A DNA stretch of 64,000 bases, taken from the NCBI RefSeq assembly GCF_022965805.1, contig NC_133103.1, positions 44,747,610 through 44,811,609 on the forward strand, given 5' to 3'. The notes under the pieces were generated by a model. The model saw only the letters and a program-made list of their open reading frames with translations. It was not told the DNA's origin and did not search any database. Made by a program: the position numbers and the translations under genes. The stretch comes from Primulina eburnea (Eukaryota; Streptophyta; Magnoliopsida; Lamiales; Gesneriaceae). Positions 21,483 to 31,850 of this stretch are shown here, piece after piece (positions within the stretch are counted from its first letter, which is position 1; each line of letters opens with the position of its first letter).

Positions 21483-22351
21483 TGATGATACCCCGGGATG
21501 TCCCGGGTCATGGATGGTGCCCGAGACGTCCCGGGCCATGGGGCCTGTCCATGAAGGGTGCCCGTGTCAGAAGGATGGAGTGCTTCCGGGTCGATAAAGC
21601 GACAAAATGGATGGACATTCCAGTCATAGGATTACCCGGGACGAGGAGTATACGACTTGAAGAATTCATGGAAGGGGCCGAGAAGTCAATAGGCCGGGCC
21701 ATAGGAGCACCCGAAACATAATCTCCCCGGGACATTGTATGCCCGTGTCTTCATAAGAAATCCCGAGAAGTATTCTACCTAGGCCACCTCGATATGAGTG
21801 AAGCATTTAATGGCGGCGACTTGATAGAGTATGCACAGCCGACCTATCTCTGACAATAACATAAATGGTTGACAAAATCGAGTGGGTTGGATGTGACTAT
21901 TATGATATTTGATATGTTAAAACAATAGGGTATAATCAGTCGTCCTATTACAATTAATACTCAACACAAAAAACGAGGTCATCATTGCATCCTCTACTAT
22001 AAATACCAGGTTTTTTACTTGCATTTATTCTCTACTAAAATATTAACTCACACATTTAATACTCTCATTTATTGCTCATTTACTCTGCACTCGACACCAA
22101 TTTCACAGCCATCACTTGGCTACATTGGTTTTCTTGTTTGAGTTCTCTGTTGACTAAAGCATCGGAGTGGTCACGCCGGACACCCCTCCGACGCCCATTC
22201 ACGTGGTTATTTTCTTGTTCGCAGATCTTTCAAAGCACTCAAAGAGTCAAGAAGTTCAGCCTAGACGTCCAACTCATATTTCCTTCAATATCTTGATTGC
22301 GAATCCGACAGAGTACCGACCCGACTCGTCCTTTTCGCCCGTGTTGCATCA
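21483..22351 (+). repeat. 3' LTR of the Retand-like element
   Basis: TGATGATACC...TTGCATCA, 869 bp, matching 12639-13504. A TATA box is at 21998-22005. Confidence 0.93.
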
Positions 22352-22540
22352 TTTACAATTGAAGAGCTCTTTATAATTCTGTGGGACATTTGTACGATTG
22401 CCCCAAGCATCCTTACGGTATGGTACTCTTCGATACAGAGTCAAGGATCCAAGGACGTTTGTGTATCCGTTTTCACATAAGTTATCACAATGTATGTTAA
22501 AGTCATATCTTTTGTTAAATAATTTAGTCATTTATATTAG
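22352..22540 (-). pseudogene. Harbinger transposase, upstream part (other side of the LTR insertion)
   Basis: Minus-strand translation reads ENGYTNVLGSLTLYRRV and, ending at the insertion point, VPQNYKELFNCK. This is the G-Y-x-N...Y-R block and the N-x-x-E-L-F-N block that come immediately before the helix found at 12638. The first five bases (22352-22356, TTTAC) are the right target duplication. The N-terminal half of the transposase with the first two aspartates is not visible above 22540. Confidence 0.85.
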
Positions 22541-22821
22541 AAAAAATTAAACAATATAGTGACATGACATCATGATATTAAACCAAATATTTTAACTTCT
22601 TTGAACTTTAAGTCCACCATCACGAGTTAAGACATCAAGACTCTTGCATATGTTAATCAAGCCTACCAAACAACCCCTAAGTCGCATGTCCCAATTTACT
22701 TCAATAACCAGCTGCGGGTTTGAGTTTGACCCGAGAAGTCGACCCATATTAATTTTGGAACATAGGCGGTGTGATTTCATTTCTGTGTTCAGGCGAGGAG
22801 GCGTACTGTGAATCATCCACC
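22541..22821 (+). other. Short upstream region of AP4M
   Basis: Only about 280 bp separate the Harbinger relic from the AP4M start codon. The promoter and 5' leader must lie here or inside the transposon relic. No clear TATA box was found. Confidence 0.4.
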
Positions 22822-25800
22822 ATGATCTCACAATTCTTCGTGCTTTCTCAGAGAGGGGACAACATCGTCTTTCGCGACTGTTAGTTGCATAATTCCCCGT
22901 CGAATTTTTTTATTCTGCTTATATAATGTGGCATTTGATTACGTTGTCACTGTAATTTATGAGATGTTTTCTCCATTTTAAACTTGTGCCGAAGTTTTAT
23001 TGAATTTTTTTTCCAATTTGACCTTAGTTTTTGGGTTTTCGTGGTTTTGTGTGGCTGAAGGAACATCAATTTCTAGCTGGAATTATTTTTTATGTTCATA
23101 GATCACTCGGCTTTAGCTGGGGCTAGTCATGTGAGAATTGGGTTATAGTTTTTATGCACAAGTTTTTAAATAAAGCTAGAGTGAATTATATTTAATGTGG
23201 TCTGGATGAAGCCCATAATCAAATCTCTGAATTAGATCTCACGACTGAAGAGATTCTTTGGGTAGGATTGAACTTCTGATTGTCTGACATAATAACTTAA
23301 CACAGCACTCGATGCAGGTCAATATATCTTGGAGAAAAAGTTACATTTTAATGTGGATATACTTGAAGTTTGCATTTTTCTTCCCTCCCTGGTGACAAGT
23401 CAGAACTAAGTCCCCTGTACTAAAGAAAGTTAGGTCAACTTTACCAAGGATGAGATAAACAAGTAGAATCTATTTTCCATTTCTAACTGTTTTCCCCTTC
23501 CATATTTCAGATTTGGCTGTGTTTACTTTATGTATATATAATATATATATATTTTATAGTGTCCCAATTATGCAGATCGTGGTGATGTGCAGAAAGGAAG
23601 TGCAGAGATATTCTTCCGTAAAGTTAAGTTCTGGAAAGAAGATGGCAAAGAGGAAGCACCCCCTGTCTTTGTGAGTATTTACACTTAATAGTCGTCCATG
23701 CCACTGCCATTTTATTGTTAATTCCTTTGTTTTGAGAAGTTGATGTCTCATACATGGATCTCATCTTGTTTTTTTTTCCATTTTTTTAGTATTGGGCAGT
23801 TTTATATGATGTTTTTGACTCACTTAAATTGTTTATCTGTGGTGAACCTCATAATGTCCTTCAAATGACATGCATTCTATTAATGATTCCACTAATGGAT
23901 CAGATACTTATTCTGTATCGTATCTTTTTTAATAGAATCTGGATGGTGTAAACTATTTCCATGTGAAGGTGGTTGGCCTATTATTTGTCGCAACCACAAG
24001 GACCAACTTCTCACCTTCCTTCGCCTTGGAGCTTCTGCAGAGGATTGCACGTGTCATCAAAGATTACCTTGGTGTTCTGAATGAAGAATCATTACGAAAA
24101 AATTTTGTGCTCGTGTATGAGCTCCTGGATGAAGTTGTAGTAAGTACCGTTCAAAATACAGAATATTATTATGTTTCATTTCACAGAAAATGCGATATAC
24201 TTTTGTCCTTTACTGCGATGTTGCATTGATCAATCTTTTAGTAACTTTCCTTTTAGAACATTTTACATGCCTGATACTGCATCCTATTTATCCTTTATTA
24301 GAAACTGATCTTGAGCAAATTGTGTAATTATTTTCTGATGATTCTCCACGCCTTCATAACATCACATCTTAGGTTCTTCTGGATGTTTTTTTTGTTTGTT
24401 TTTATATGGCCATAAGTATTTTTAAATTTCAGGATTTTGGTTATGTACAAACGACATCTACTGAAGTTTTGAAGTCTTATATATTCAATGAACCGATTGT
24501 GGTTGATGCTGCGCGTTTACCACCTCTTGGTCCTGCAGCTTTGTTTATGGTGGTACATTTTATTTCTCAAAGTTTGAATTTGCCAGCCAATTAGGTTTCA
24601 TTTCTAGTTAGTTTTCCTCTGTTAGGCCTTTGTGTGCATTTTGACCTTGCCTGATAATTCTTTCAGCAAGGGACTAAAAGGATGCCGGGAACTGCTGTTA
24701 CAAAATCTGTCGTGGCACATGAACCTGGAGGTAGAAAGAGGGAGGAAATCTTCGTCGACATAATTGAGAAAATAAGTGTTACATTTAGCTCTAGTGTAAG
24801 TGATGTTTTATTTCATTGAATTACATACAATTAAGCCTCTATAAATTAATAATGTTGATAAATAATTTATTATTTTAAATAGTATTTTTTTATTCAACGG
24901 ACATAAATTTAATTACGTAAAAAGTCATTGTGTTTCACAAATGTCGGAATCATATTCTTTGAATTAATATATATAAAAATTTCATTGTACATATATATTT
25001 TATATTTATAAAACTAAGTGAGTGATATTCATTGTTTTCAGTCATTAAATTTATTCACTATATTATCAAATAAAATTAATTGTCGAAATTATTAATTTAG
25101 CACATTGACCCAAGTCAGGCCGAGAAAAATTATATTTTAGAGACATTATTAATTTATCGAGTATTAATTTATAGAAGTTTTAACTTATATTTATCCATCT
25201 AAGTTTTACTGGTAGATTCTTCACCTGAAACCCCAATTCAATCATTATCTGAGTGTTTCTACAGTATTCTGAAGATTAAGGAATGAAATCATTTCACTAA
25301 AAATTTTAAATTATTGTCACTCAATTTTGTTGAATAACTTATTCTTATTTAACTTAGTTGTACTACAAATGCTATCCATTTTGACACCCGCCTAATTCCT
25401 TAGGCTGACCATGTCTAAAATATTGTTTGTAAAGAAAGAACGAGTCTTCACTTAGGTTGTGTTTGGATTGATGAATTTGAGATGGTTTGAAATTCCTTGA
25501 TTTGCTTGGATGGACAAATTGAAGTAAATTCCAAATCTACTCTATGTCAAACAATGCAATTTCAATAATAATTGTGGTAAATTTTAAAACATTCATCTTT
25601 TAAATATTTCCTCAAATCAAATTTATCCCTCCAAATCAAATTCATTCATCCAAGCGCAACTTTAGTTCATCAGTAGTGAGTATCGGACTGTTGTAACTTG
25701 CCAGTTTTGATGTCATTTTTCTCTGGATGAGATGATCTTTCAGACTATTATCAAGATTTGACAGAATTGAATTAGGAGATTGACTCGCATTCATGTTGGG

Positions 25801-28294
25801 TAGTGTACATAAAATCCACCTTAACATTTGAAAAGGACTATTTCCCTTCCTGAATCTGGAGTGGGTTCTTTTGGAGAATAAAACCGAGCTTATAGCTTCT
25901 CAGGAGAGAAATATTTGGGAACAACCTTGCGCTGTTTGATCCTTATTCATTTCATTACATTGGATGGTGGTTTTCATGTATCATTTATTTTGTTAAAGAT
26001 TAAACCTAAGCCGCAATGATGAAACTAATGCTGAATAGGGATATATATCGACTTCTGAAATTGATGGCACCATTCAAATGAAGAGTTATCTAACTGGAAA
26101 TCCAGAAATCAAATTAGCTCTTAATGAAGACCTGAGCATTGGAAGAAGCAGCATTTCAAGTTATGGTAATCAACCTGTTTCTTCATCCTAGCTTTCAACC
26201 ACATTTCTCTTTTAACTTAAGCTATATATTTTTGCTGAATAGGCTACGGTAGTAGCTCTCTGGGGGCAGGGCCAGTTATTTTGGATGACTGCAATTTCCA
26301 TGAATCTGTACATCTGGGTAGTTTTGACGTTGACAGAACATTGTCTTTGGTGAGTAATACAGGATGGTTTGATAATTTTCCAAATTTCCATTTATTCATA
26401 AGGTCTTTTGAGTTTCTTCCATATTAAAATCCTGCTATTTGCTGTTTTTTGTGCCTGCCAGGTTCCACCAGATGGGGAATTTCCTGTCATGAATTATCGT
26501 ATTACCCAGGAATTCAAGCCCCCATTTACCATTAACACCTTAATTGAAGAAGCTGGATCGCTCAAGGTAGGTAGTTTCTTGACTGTCAAAGTGTCTTTTA
26601 AGTGTTAAATTTTTGATTGAGATTAGAATATGTGAACTTAATTGAGGATAAAGCATAGCCATGTTTCTTGGTTTCTTGTATACACTCTAGTTTCTTAAAG
26701 TTTTAACTTCATAGATTGATTGCATCACTGTGTAAGCAAGGATCCGACTTCACATTTTCTTTTCTCTGGCTATTTTAGGCTGAAGTGATTTTGAAAATCC
26801 GAGCAGAGTTTCCTTCAAAAACTACTGCCAACACAGTTTTAGTAGAGATGCCATTGCCAACATGTACAACCAGGTAAGTTCAGTTGGTTTCACTTTCAGT
26901 AATATGTTTTTTTTAAAATAATTGCTCATTGTTACGATCAAATACCTCCATCAGGCCTGTGTTTTTCATGATTTGCACGAGTATACTAAAGAGGTGCTAG
27001 GCTCATTGTGGTGGTTAAAGGACACCTCTGATTCTGCACCTCAAAACGTGGGCCATTGGGGTTTAAGGTTGTTAGATAATATTCTAGTTATGGATCAAGC
27101 AGGAGCATTAGAATCATTAGTGTGACGTTCTATCCCTACCAGAATCCCAAAAATGGTGGTAATGGGCTAGCCCACTATGATCATCATTGGTCGTGAGACT
27201 TTTACTTCTAAAACACTTAGCGTGAAGAAATTATAATTATTCTCTTGCTATCACTAACATGATAGAATATAAATTTGAGTTCAGCTCTCAGCTTTCTGAT
27301 ATCATGGGAATTGAAGACATTGTTACTGAACACTTGCCAAACTTAGAAAATTCTCACAATTAATCAATGAGCATTTGTCCTTTACCATTTCAAATTATTT
27401 ACCTCTTTTATATGGTATGCTGAACAATTATCATTTTCATTCGAGTTTTAGAGTTAATTTTGATTTGGAAGCTGGAGTAGTTGGACAAACCGCTGATTTC
27501 AAAGAATCAAACAGGAAACTCGAATGGAATTTGAAGAAGGTAGCATCTCATTCTAGTGCAGACAGCACAATAAACCATGAGTTCAGTTTCTTTAGTCACC
27601 TCTATATATTTTGTCATTGTTGCTGATAATATTTCATGTTAAACAGTTTGTTGGTGGGTCTGAGCACACCCTACGTGCAAAATTAAATTTTTCACAGGAG
27701 TTGCATGGTATGATCGTAATTTTGAAATTTTAGGCCGATTCGATCTGGTCTTTTATTTTTTTTTTATTACTGGTGAATCTTTTCCATATTTACATTCATG
27801 TTGCGTGCTAACACAGGAAATATCACTAAAGAAGCTGGACCTGTGAGCATGAGTTTCACTATACCCATGTATAATCCTTCCGGACTGGAGGTAAAGCTGG
27901 GGGGGGGGGGGGGGGGGGGGTGCGCCTTAATTTTGATTTTGAAAATGGTACATTTTAAATTTCTTGATGTTAAATTTGACCTGTAAAACATGTCATTTCC
28001 GGCATTTATCCTATCGAGGACCGATCTTTTATCCAAAAACGAGATTGTGCTATCTACGCAGGATTGGAGGACCTTTTGCAACCTTCTGTACTATTTTGCC
28101 TTAACTACAACTTACTGCAGTAATATTTACAGATATTCTAAGACAACAGTACAGTAAACCTTACATGAGTCTAATAATGTCATTCATTTATGTAGGTGAA
28201 GTATTTACAGATAGCGAAGAAGAGCAAAACACACAACCCTTATCGGTGGGTGAGATACGTCACTCAAGCCAATTCTTATGTTGCTCGAATATAA
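22822..28294 (+). CDS. AP4M: AP-4 adaptor complex subunit mu
   Basis: Thirteen exons join in frame to 452 aa, the usual length for plant AP4M: 22822-22879, 23576-23670, 23936-24139, 24433-24549, 24667-24795, 26039-26165, 26243-26349, 26462-26566, 26779-26873, 27452-27539, 27647-27707, 27817-27890 and 28196-28294. The N-terminal longin-type domain (about residues 1-140) starts MISQFFVLSQRGDNIVFRDY and includes GLLFVATTRTNFSPSF. The mu-homology domain, which reads tyrosine-based sorting signals, begins near REEIFVDIIEKISVTFSSS and ends HNPYRWVRYVTQANSYVARI. AP-4 is a clathrin-independent coat at the trans-Golgi network, with a role in vacuolar protein sorting in plants. All splice sites are GT-AG, and no stop or frameshift was seen. 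Intron 5 holds two MITEs. Confidence 0.96.
24834..25179. mobile_element. MITE in AP4M intron 5 (TTA duplication)
   Basis: The left end AGCCTCTATAAATTAATA pairs with the right end TATTAATTTATAGAAGTTT, read in reverse. TTA flanks both sides (24831-24833, 25180-25182). It is AT-rich and non-coding. The TTA duplication suggests a PIF/Harbinger-type MITE. Confidence 0.65.
25455..25661. mobile_element. Tourist-type MITE in AP4M intron 5
   Basis: The left end GGTTGTGTTTGGATTGATGA and the right end (reverse) AGTTGCGCTTGGATGAATGA are inverted copies, flanked by TTA on both sides (25452-25454, 25662-25664). Length is 207 bp. The G-T-G-T-T-T-G-G-A end and the TTA duplication are typical of Tourist/PIF-Harbinger MITEs. 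Confidence 0.75.
27899..27920. repeat. Run of 22 G in AP4M intron 12
   Basis: A pure G homopolymer nine bases after the splice donor of exon 12 (GTAAAGCT then the G run). Its length is uncertain in any assembly. Confidence 0.9.
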
Positions 28295-28485
28295 TAGCAA
28301 CCTGTGTATTTTCCCTTTTTGTATGTCTGCTGTGTCAATCTTGTGGTTTTTATTTTTAACTTCACACTAGAGTTTCGGGTTTTTGAGCTTGTAATGGTAA
28401 AAATTCACACAATTTTACTTTATTGACTTTTTTCAACGACAATTATCGTCGCTGATATAAACGATTTTTTATATGTAACAGAAAT

Positions 28486-28614
28486 ATGATGTTTAAAGGA
28501 GACTGGCCTTCGGCTTAAGTGGTCTCACCCACTTTCCCCGATAAGCGGCTCATGTTCAAGTCCTTCCCGTGCCATAGTTAGGAAATCTTAAAAAAAAAAA
28601 TGATGCCTAAAGAA
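28486..28614 (+). mobile_element. SINE (tRNA-derived)
   Basis: Begins near 28501 with a GACTGGCCTTCGGCTTAAGT stretch and a TGGTCTCACCC A-box-like region. It has a B-box-like GTTCAAGTCC at 28554-28563 and ends in a run of A at about 28589-28600. The duplication ATGATGTTTAAAGGA (28486-28500) is matched by ATGATGCCTAAAGAA (28600-28614). It is short (about 100 bp), and lies 200 bp past the AP4M stop, possibly in its 3' UTR or just beyond. Confidence 0.65.
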
Positions 28615-28712
28615 GTAATAGATGTCCTCTCTTATTTATTTTCCTCCTTTCACATAATTAGGAAAAAAGACGGTGTGTCAATTGTTTGTTTATTTTGTGT
28701 CGACGTTACTAT

Positions 28713-28891
28713 GAGTTAACCTTATCCCTGTTGGCAGTGCTCGTAAGGGTCGATCCAACGGCTCGGATTTTTTTGAGTCAATTTTTTTTTTTTTTTACAG
28801 AGAGGTGGGCCCGGATCACTCATGTGGAGTGATCTGGGCCGTTGGATCGACCCTTGCGGGCATTGTCAATAGGGGTAGGGTCGAGTTAACC
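28713..28891. mobile_element. Hairpin MITE with 9-bp duplication GAGTTAACC
   Basis: The core is 28722-28882 (161 bp), flanked by GAGTTAACC on both sides (28713-28721, 28883-28891). Outer arms share the exact inverted segment AAGGGTCGATCCAACGGC. A second stem lies inside the right arm: GGCCCGGATCACTC, loop ATGTG, GAGTGATCTGGGCC. The 9-bp duplication fits Mutator-type MITEs. Confidence 0.75.
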
Positions 28892-30411
28892 GACAAATAT
28901 AGTTGTACATGTGCAATGAAACATTTTTATTATATCATATATATGATATATTTTAAACACGTACTTGTTTTCAAATCGCTTTTATTTATCCTAAAAAACT
29001 CGATCATTTGTATATCTTTTTTCCAACATGTATTTTCATAGTCATCATGTTAGATCTTCTTTTGTTGCTCTGTTATTATTTTGGATATTGGATCATGTCA
29101 TTTTGTTTTAATTTAACTTTTTGAAAATACACAATGGTCCATTGTCTTATTAATAATAGGTCATACTCCTTTGTGAGTTTCGTTACTTTTGTCAAATTTG
29201 AAAAGAAATTTATATTATTACATGTTTCCTACTTATAGAGTAATTTTTTTTTTTTTAATTTATCTAATCTCGAATAATTGTTGTCAGCTTCGTCTCATGA
29301 CTTTAATTTATTTTTCATTTCATTCACATATTTGAAGTAGAAATATGAGTTCATATAATTGCCTAAAAATATCATGTATTTTCTATATTAAATAAGATAA
29401 TGTCAACATAGGTTTTATTTTTTTAACGTAAGTGAAATTTAAGTGGATCAAATAAAGTAGATAAAAAAATAATAATAAGGTCGGATTATCATCATACTTC
29501 AGGGGTTCTCGAGAGTTTACAAAACCGATGTTTCCATTTTTAATAAATGCAAAATAAAAAAACCACTTTGAGACAGTTACGATTCAGATTTCTAATATTT
29601 TTTGTCACTATATGAACTAAAATTTATTCTTCTGAATTTTAAGAGAAAAAATAAAATCATATAATTGGGATATTTATTTTAAACATTATACCAAATTATC
29701 ATATATATATAACAAATACAATATTTCTTTTTAATAAATTTATTGAACATCTTGACTTTTTCAAAAAGATGTATCATATTTTCAATTATAGTTTTAAAAA
29801 ATGAAAATTCTAAAATATCTATATAATATAAATATTAAAATATATCATTATTTTAACAAATATTTTTAGATGTCTCTCACTATATCCAACAAAATATATG
29901 ATATTGTCCAATTTTTGTTATATCATAATAATTTAGTTTTTTTTTCAAATAATTTTAATTATTACATAAACTCTATCTAATAGATGACTTGACATGAAAT
30001 ATATTAAACAATATTAATAAATTTATAATTTATACAACTTTCAGAATTCTAATGTGATTTATGATACAATTAAATTATGGGCAATTTTCCAATAAATCAC
30101 CAAGCTAGTTTCACACTTCTTTGCCCATCAAAAGTTAGTTTTAGCTCTCTAACTTACAAAAAAAAAAAATCAAGATTATCCTAGAGCTATTTTTTTAGAT
30201 ATGTGACGTTGTTACCCCTGTCGAGTTTGCTCAAAGACTTAAGACTACGCAATCTTTCAAACCTATATACCATAAATATGGGGGTTTTTGTTTCTTGGTT
30301 TTTGATTTTTTTTTTAATCTCATCATGCTTTCGTTATAAAAATAAACGTTTTACCCATTTGACTGGAATGTCATTGGGTCGTATTCATCGAGTTTTACAG
30401 ATTGCCTGTAA
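28892..30411. other. AT-rich intergenic DNA, nothing recognised
   Basis: About 1.5 kb of strongly AT-rich sequence with short runs of A or T and ATATAT tracts. No coding sequence, inverted repeat or transposon end was recognised on either strand. Confidence 0.5.
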
Positions 30412-30416
30412 GGTCC
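30412..30416. repeat. Target-site duplication, left copy (TTGCC)
   Basis: The same five bases follow the right LTR at 37981-37985. Confidence 0.88.
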
Positions 30417-30556
30417 GAGAAATTATCCGGTTAATTTGAAAAGATTTGGACGATGATTATTATAATCTATTGTTGATAATTACTATGATTATAAACAGAA
30501 CGGATCAGATCGGGAGAGCCGGAAAAGAATTCACATTATGTGTGAAGAATAGGATT

Positions 30557-30797
30557 GGCGCACATGCGCGACATGTATTGGCGCACATGCGCGGAACATC
30601 CAGTAGCATCGGCGCACATGCGCGAGATAAGGCGCGCATATGCGCGACCCGTCCAGAATGATCGGCGCATATGCACGACATAAATGGCGCACATGCGCGG
30701 GGTTGGCAGAAGGATTGGCGCATATGCGCGGAATGATTGGCGCATACGCGCGAGAAGACAAAGCGCTAGTTTAAATAACTGGCGCATATGCACGAGA
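30557..30797. repeat. Cluster of nine GGCGCAYATGCGCG palindromes (5' LTR)
   Basis: Nine copies of a near-perfect palindrome, core GCGCATATGCGC or GCGCACATGCGC, are spaced irregularly at about 20-40 bp. The cluster is 50 bp upstream of the TATA box, so it lies in U3. Three cores carry changes such as ATGCACG and ATACGCG. The surrounding DNA is AT-rich. Confidence 0.93.
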
Positions 30798-30845
30798 CGT
30801 GTACTATGTGGGATGAGCCACTCGTCCTTGTGCATGTACGTGGAT

Positions 30846-30867
30846 GTATATATATATATATATAAAC
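30846..30867 (+). promoter_or_regulatory. LTR TATA box
   Basis: A GTATATATATATATATATAAAC stretch, directly downstream of the palindrome cluster. The equivalent is at about 36332-36355 in the 3' LTR, where the TA run is two bases longer. Confidence 0.65.
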
Positions 30868-31650
30868 AAACGAATTCTTCAGTTTTCAGAAGAAAGAATC
30901 GAGAAAGGTACGGAGAAAAGAATTGAAAAATCCTTACGCCTTTTGTGAGAAATCCGTCCGTCTGATTTTGAATCCGACTTCGGTATCGAGTTCCTAGCAA
31001 CGTAGGCTACAACTGGACGTAAGTTTTGCTACGTTTTAACATGTTTTGAAATTATGATATTGTCAGAATTGAATGGAACTCATATATGTTGTTCTTGACA
31101 TATTAGACATCATAGAATCGAAGTCAGATTAAGAAACGGACTGATTATAGAATTGTTATGATTTGTAGAGTTGAGTTGAATAAGAATTGATATCCATATT
31201 GAGTGATTATCGATTATGAGATGTTAGAATTGATATCTGCTTGATATGGTATTGCTGGATATATTGAGATTATGATGTTATGCCGTTGAAACAGAATTTG
31301 ATTGAATTCTGATTATATCCAGTATTGATTGAGTGGTGTATTGATATTGTACCCTCGATATTGTGATTGTCAGATTGAGTATTGACAGGCTTTGAGTTCG
31401 AGACTTCGACAGGGTCAGAATATCAGGAAGAAAGGTATAAATTAATGTTGAGTTGGGATTGCACAACTCGGGTGAGGTTTGACTCGAGTTTCCCTAAATC
31501 ACACACTTTCATTTATTGCATTGATATTTGCAATTGATGAGACTTATGACTGTAGTCTATTGATTTATAGCTAATGTATGATGAGATTGATGTTTGTAAG
31601 CTATTGATTCATAGTCACTGCATGTATTGATTACTGAGTCGTTGAGTCAC

Positions 31651-31850
31651 CGGCTGATTCGCCTTGTCACCGGCTGATTCGCCTGGTTATGGGCTGATTC
31701 GCCTAGTCACCGGCTGATTCGTCTGGTTATTGACTGATTCGTCTAAAATTAAGCTGATTCGCTTAATTACAGGCTGATTCGTCTGGTTATTGGCTGATTC
31801 GCCTAATTCTTGACTGATTCGTCAATTCTGCGGCTGATTCGCCCAGACAC
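31651..31850. repeat. Ten 20-bp tandem units with core GCTGATTCG (5' LTR)
   Basis: Ten head-to-tail units of exactly 20 bp, such as CGGCTGATTCGCCTGGTTAT. The core CTGATTCG is invariant and the spacer half varies. It lies about 800 bp downstream of the TATA box, in the transcribed leader or R-U5 region. The period is not a multiple of three, so it is not coding. Confidence 0.93.

Larger units (their letters stand above)
12639..22351 (+). mobile_element. Ty3/gypsy LTR retrotransposon, Tat lineage (Retand-like), 9.7 kb
   Basis: A complete insertion with LTRs at 12639-13504 and 21483-22351 (both TG...CA) and a TTTAC duplication. Order is PBS, gag, protease, RT, RNase H, a second archaeal-type RNase H, integrase, a 52-bp tandem repeat, an antisense ORF, polypurine tract and 3' LTR. 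The double RNase H is diagnostic of the Tat lineage (Tat, Ogre, Retand). A tandem repeat between pol and the 3' LTR is what was described for Retand. By eye the LTRs differ at roughly 6-7% in their first third, so the insertion is not recent. Pol carries several stops and frameshifts, so the copy is not autonomous. Confidence 0.92.

Noticed and set aside
28892..30411. tRNA or small structured RNA gene
   Set aside because: No A-box/B-box pair or cloverleaf was recognised; the region is simple AT-rich DNA.
30446..31000. Overlapping ORFs on both strands through the palindrome cluster (for example repeats of ICA/AHMR-like words)
   Set aside because: They come from the repeated GCGCATATGCGC palindrome read in several frames; the same frames recur in both LTRs and have no domain.
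31651..31850. Possible CRISPR array (repeat-spacer look)
   Set aside because: Units are directly adjacent 20-mers with no true spacers, they lie inside an LTR of a plant retrotransposon, and they are duplicated in the other LTR.
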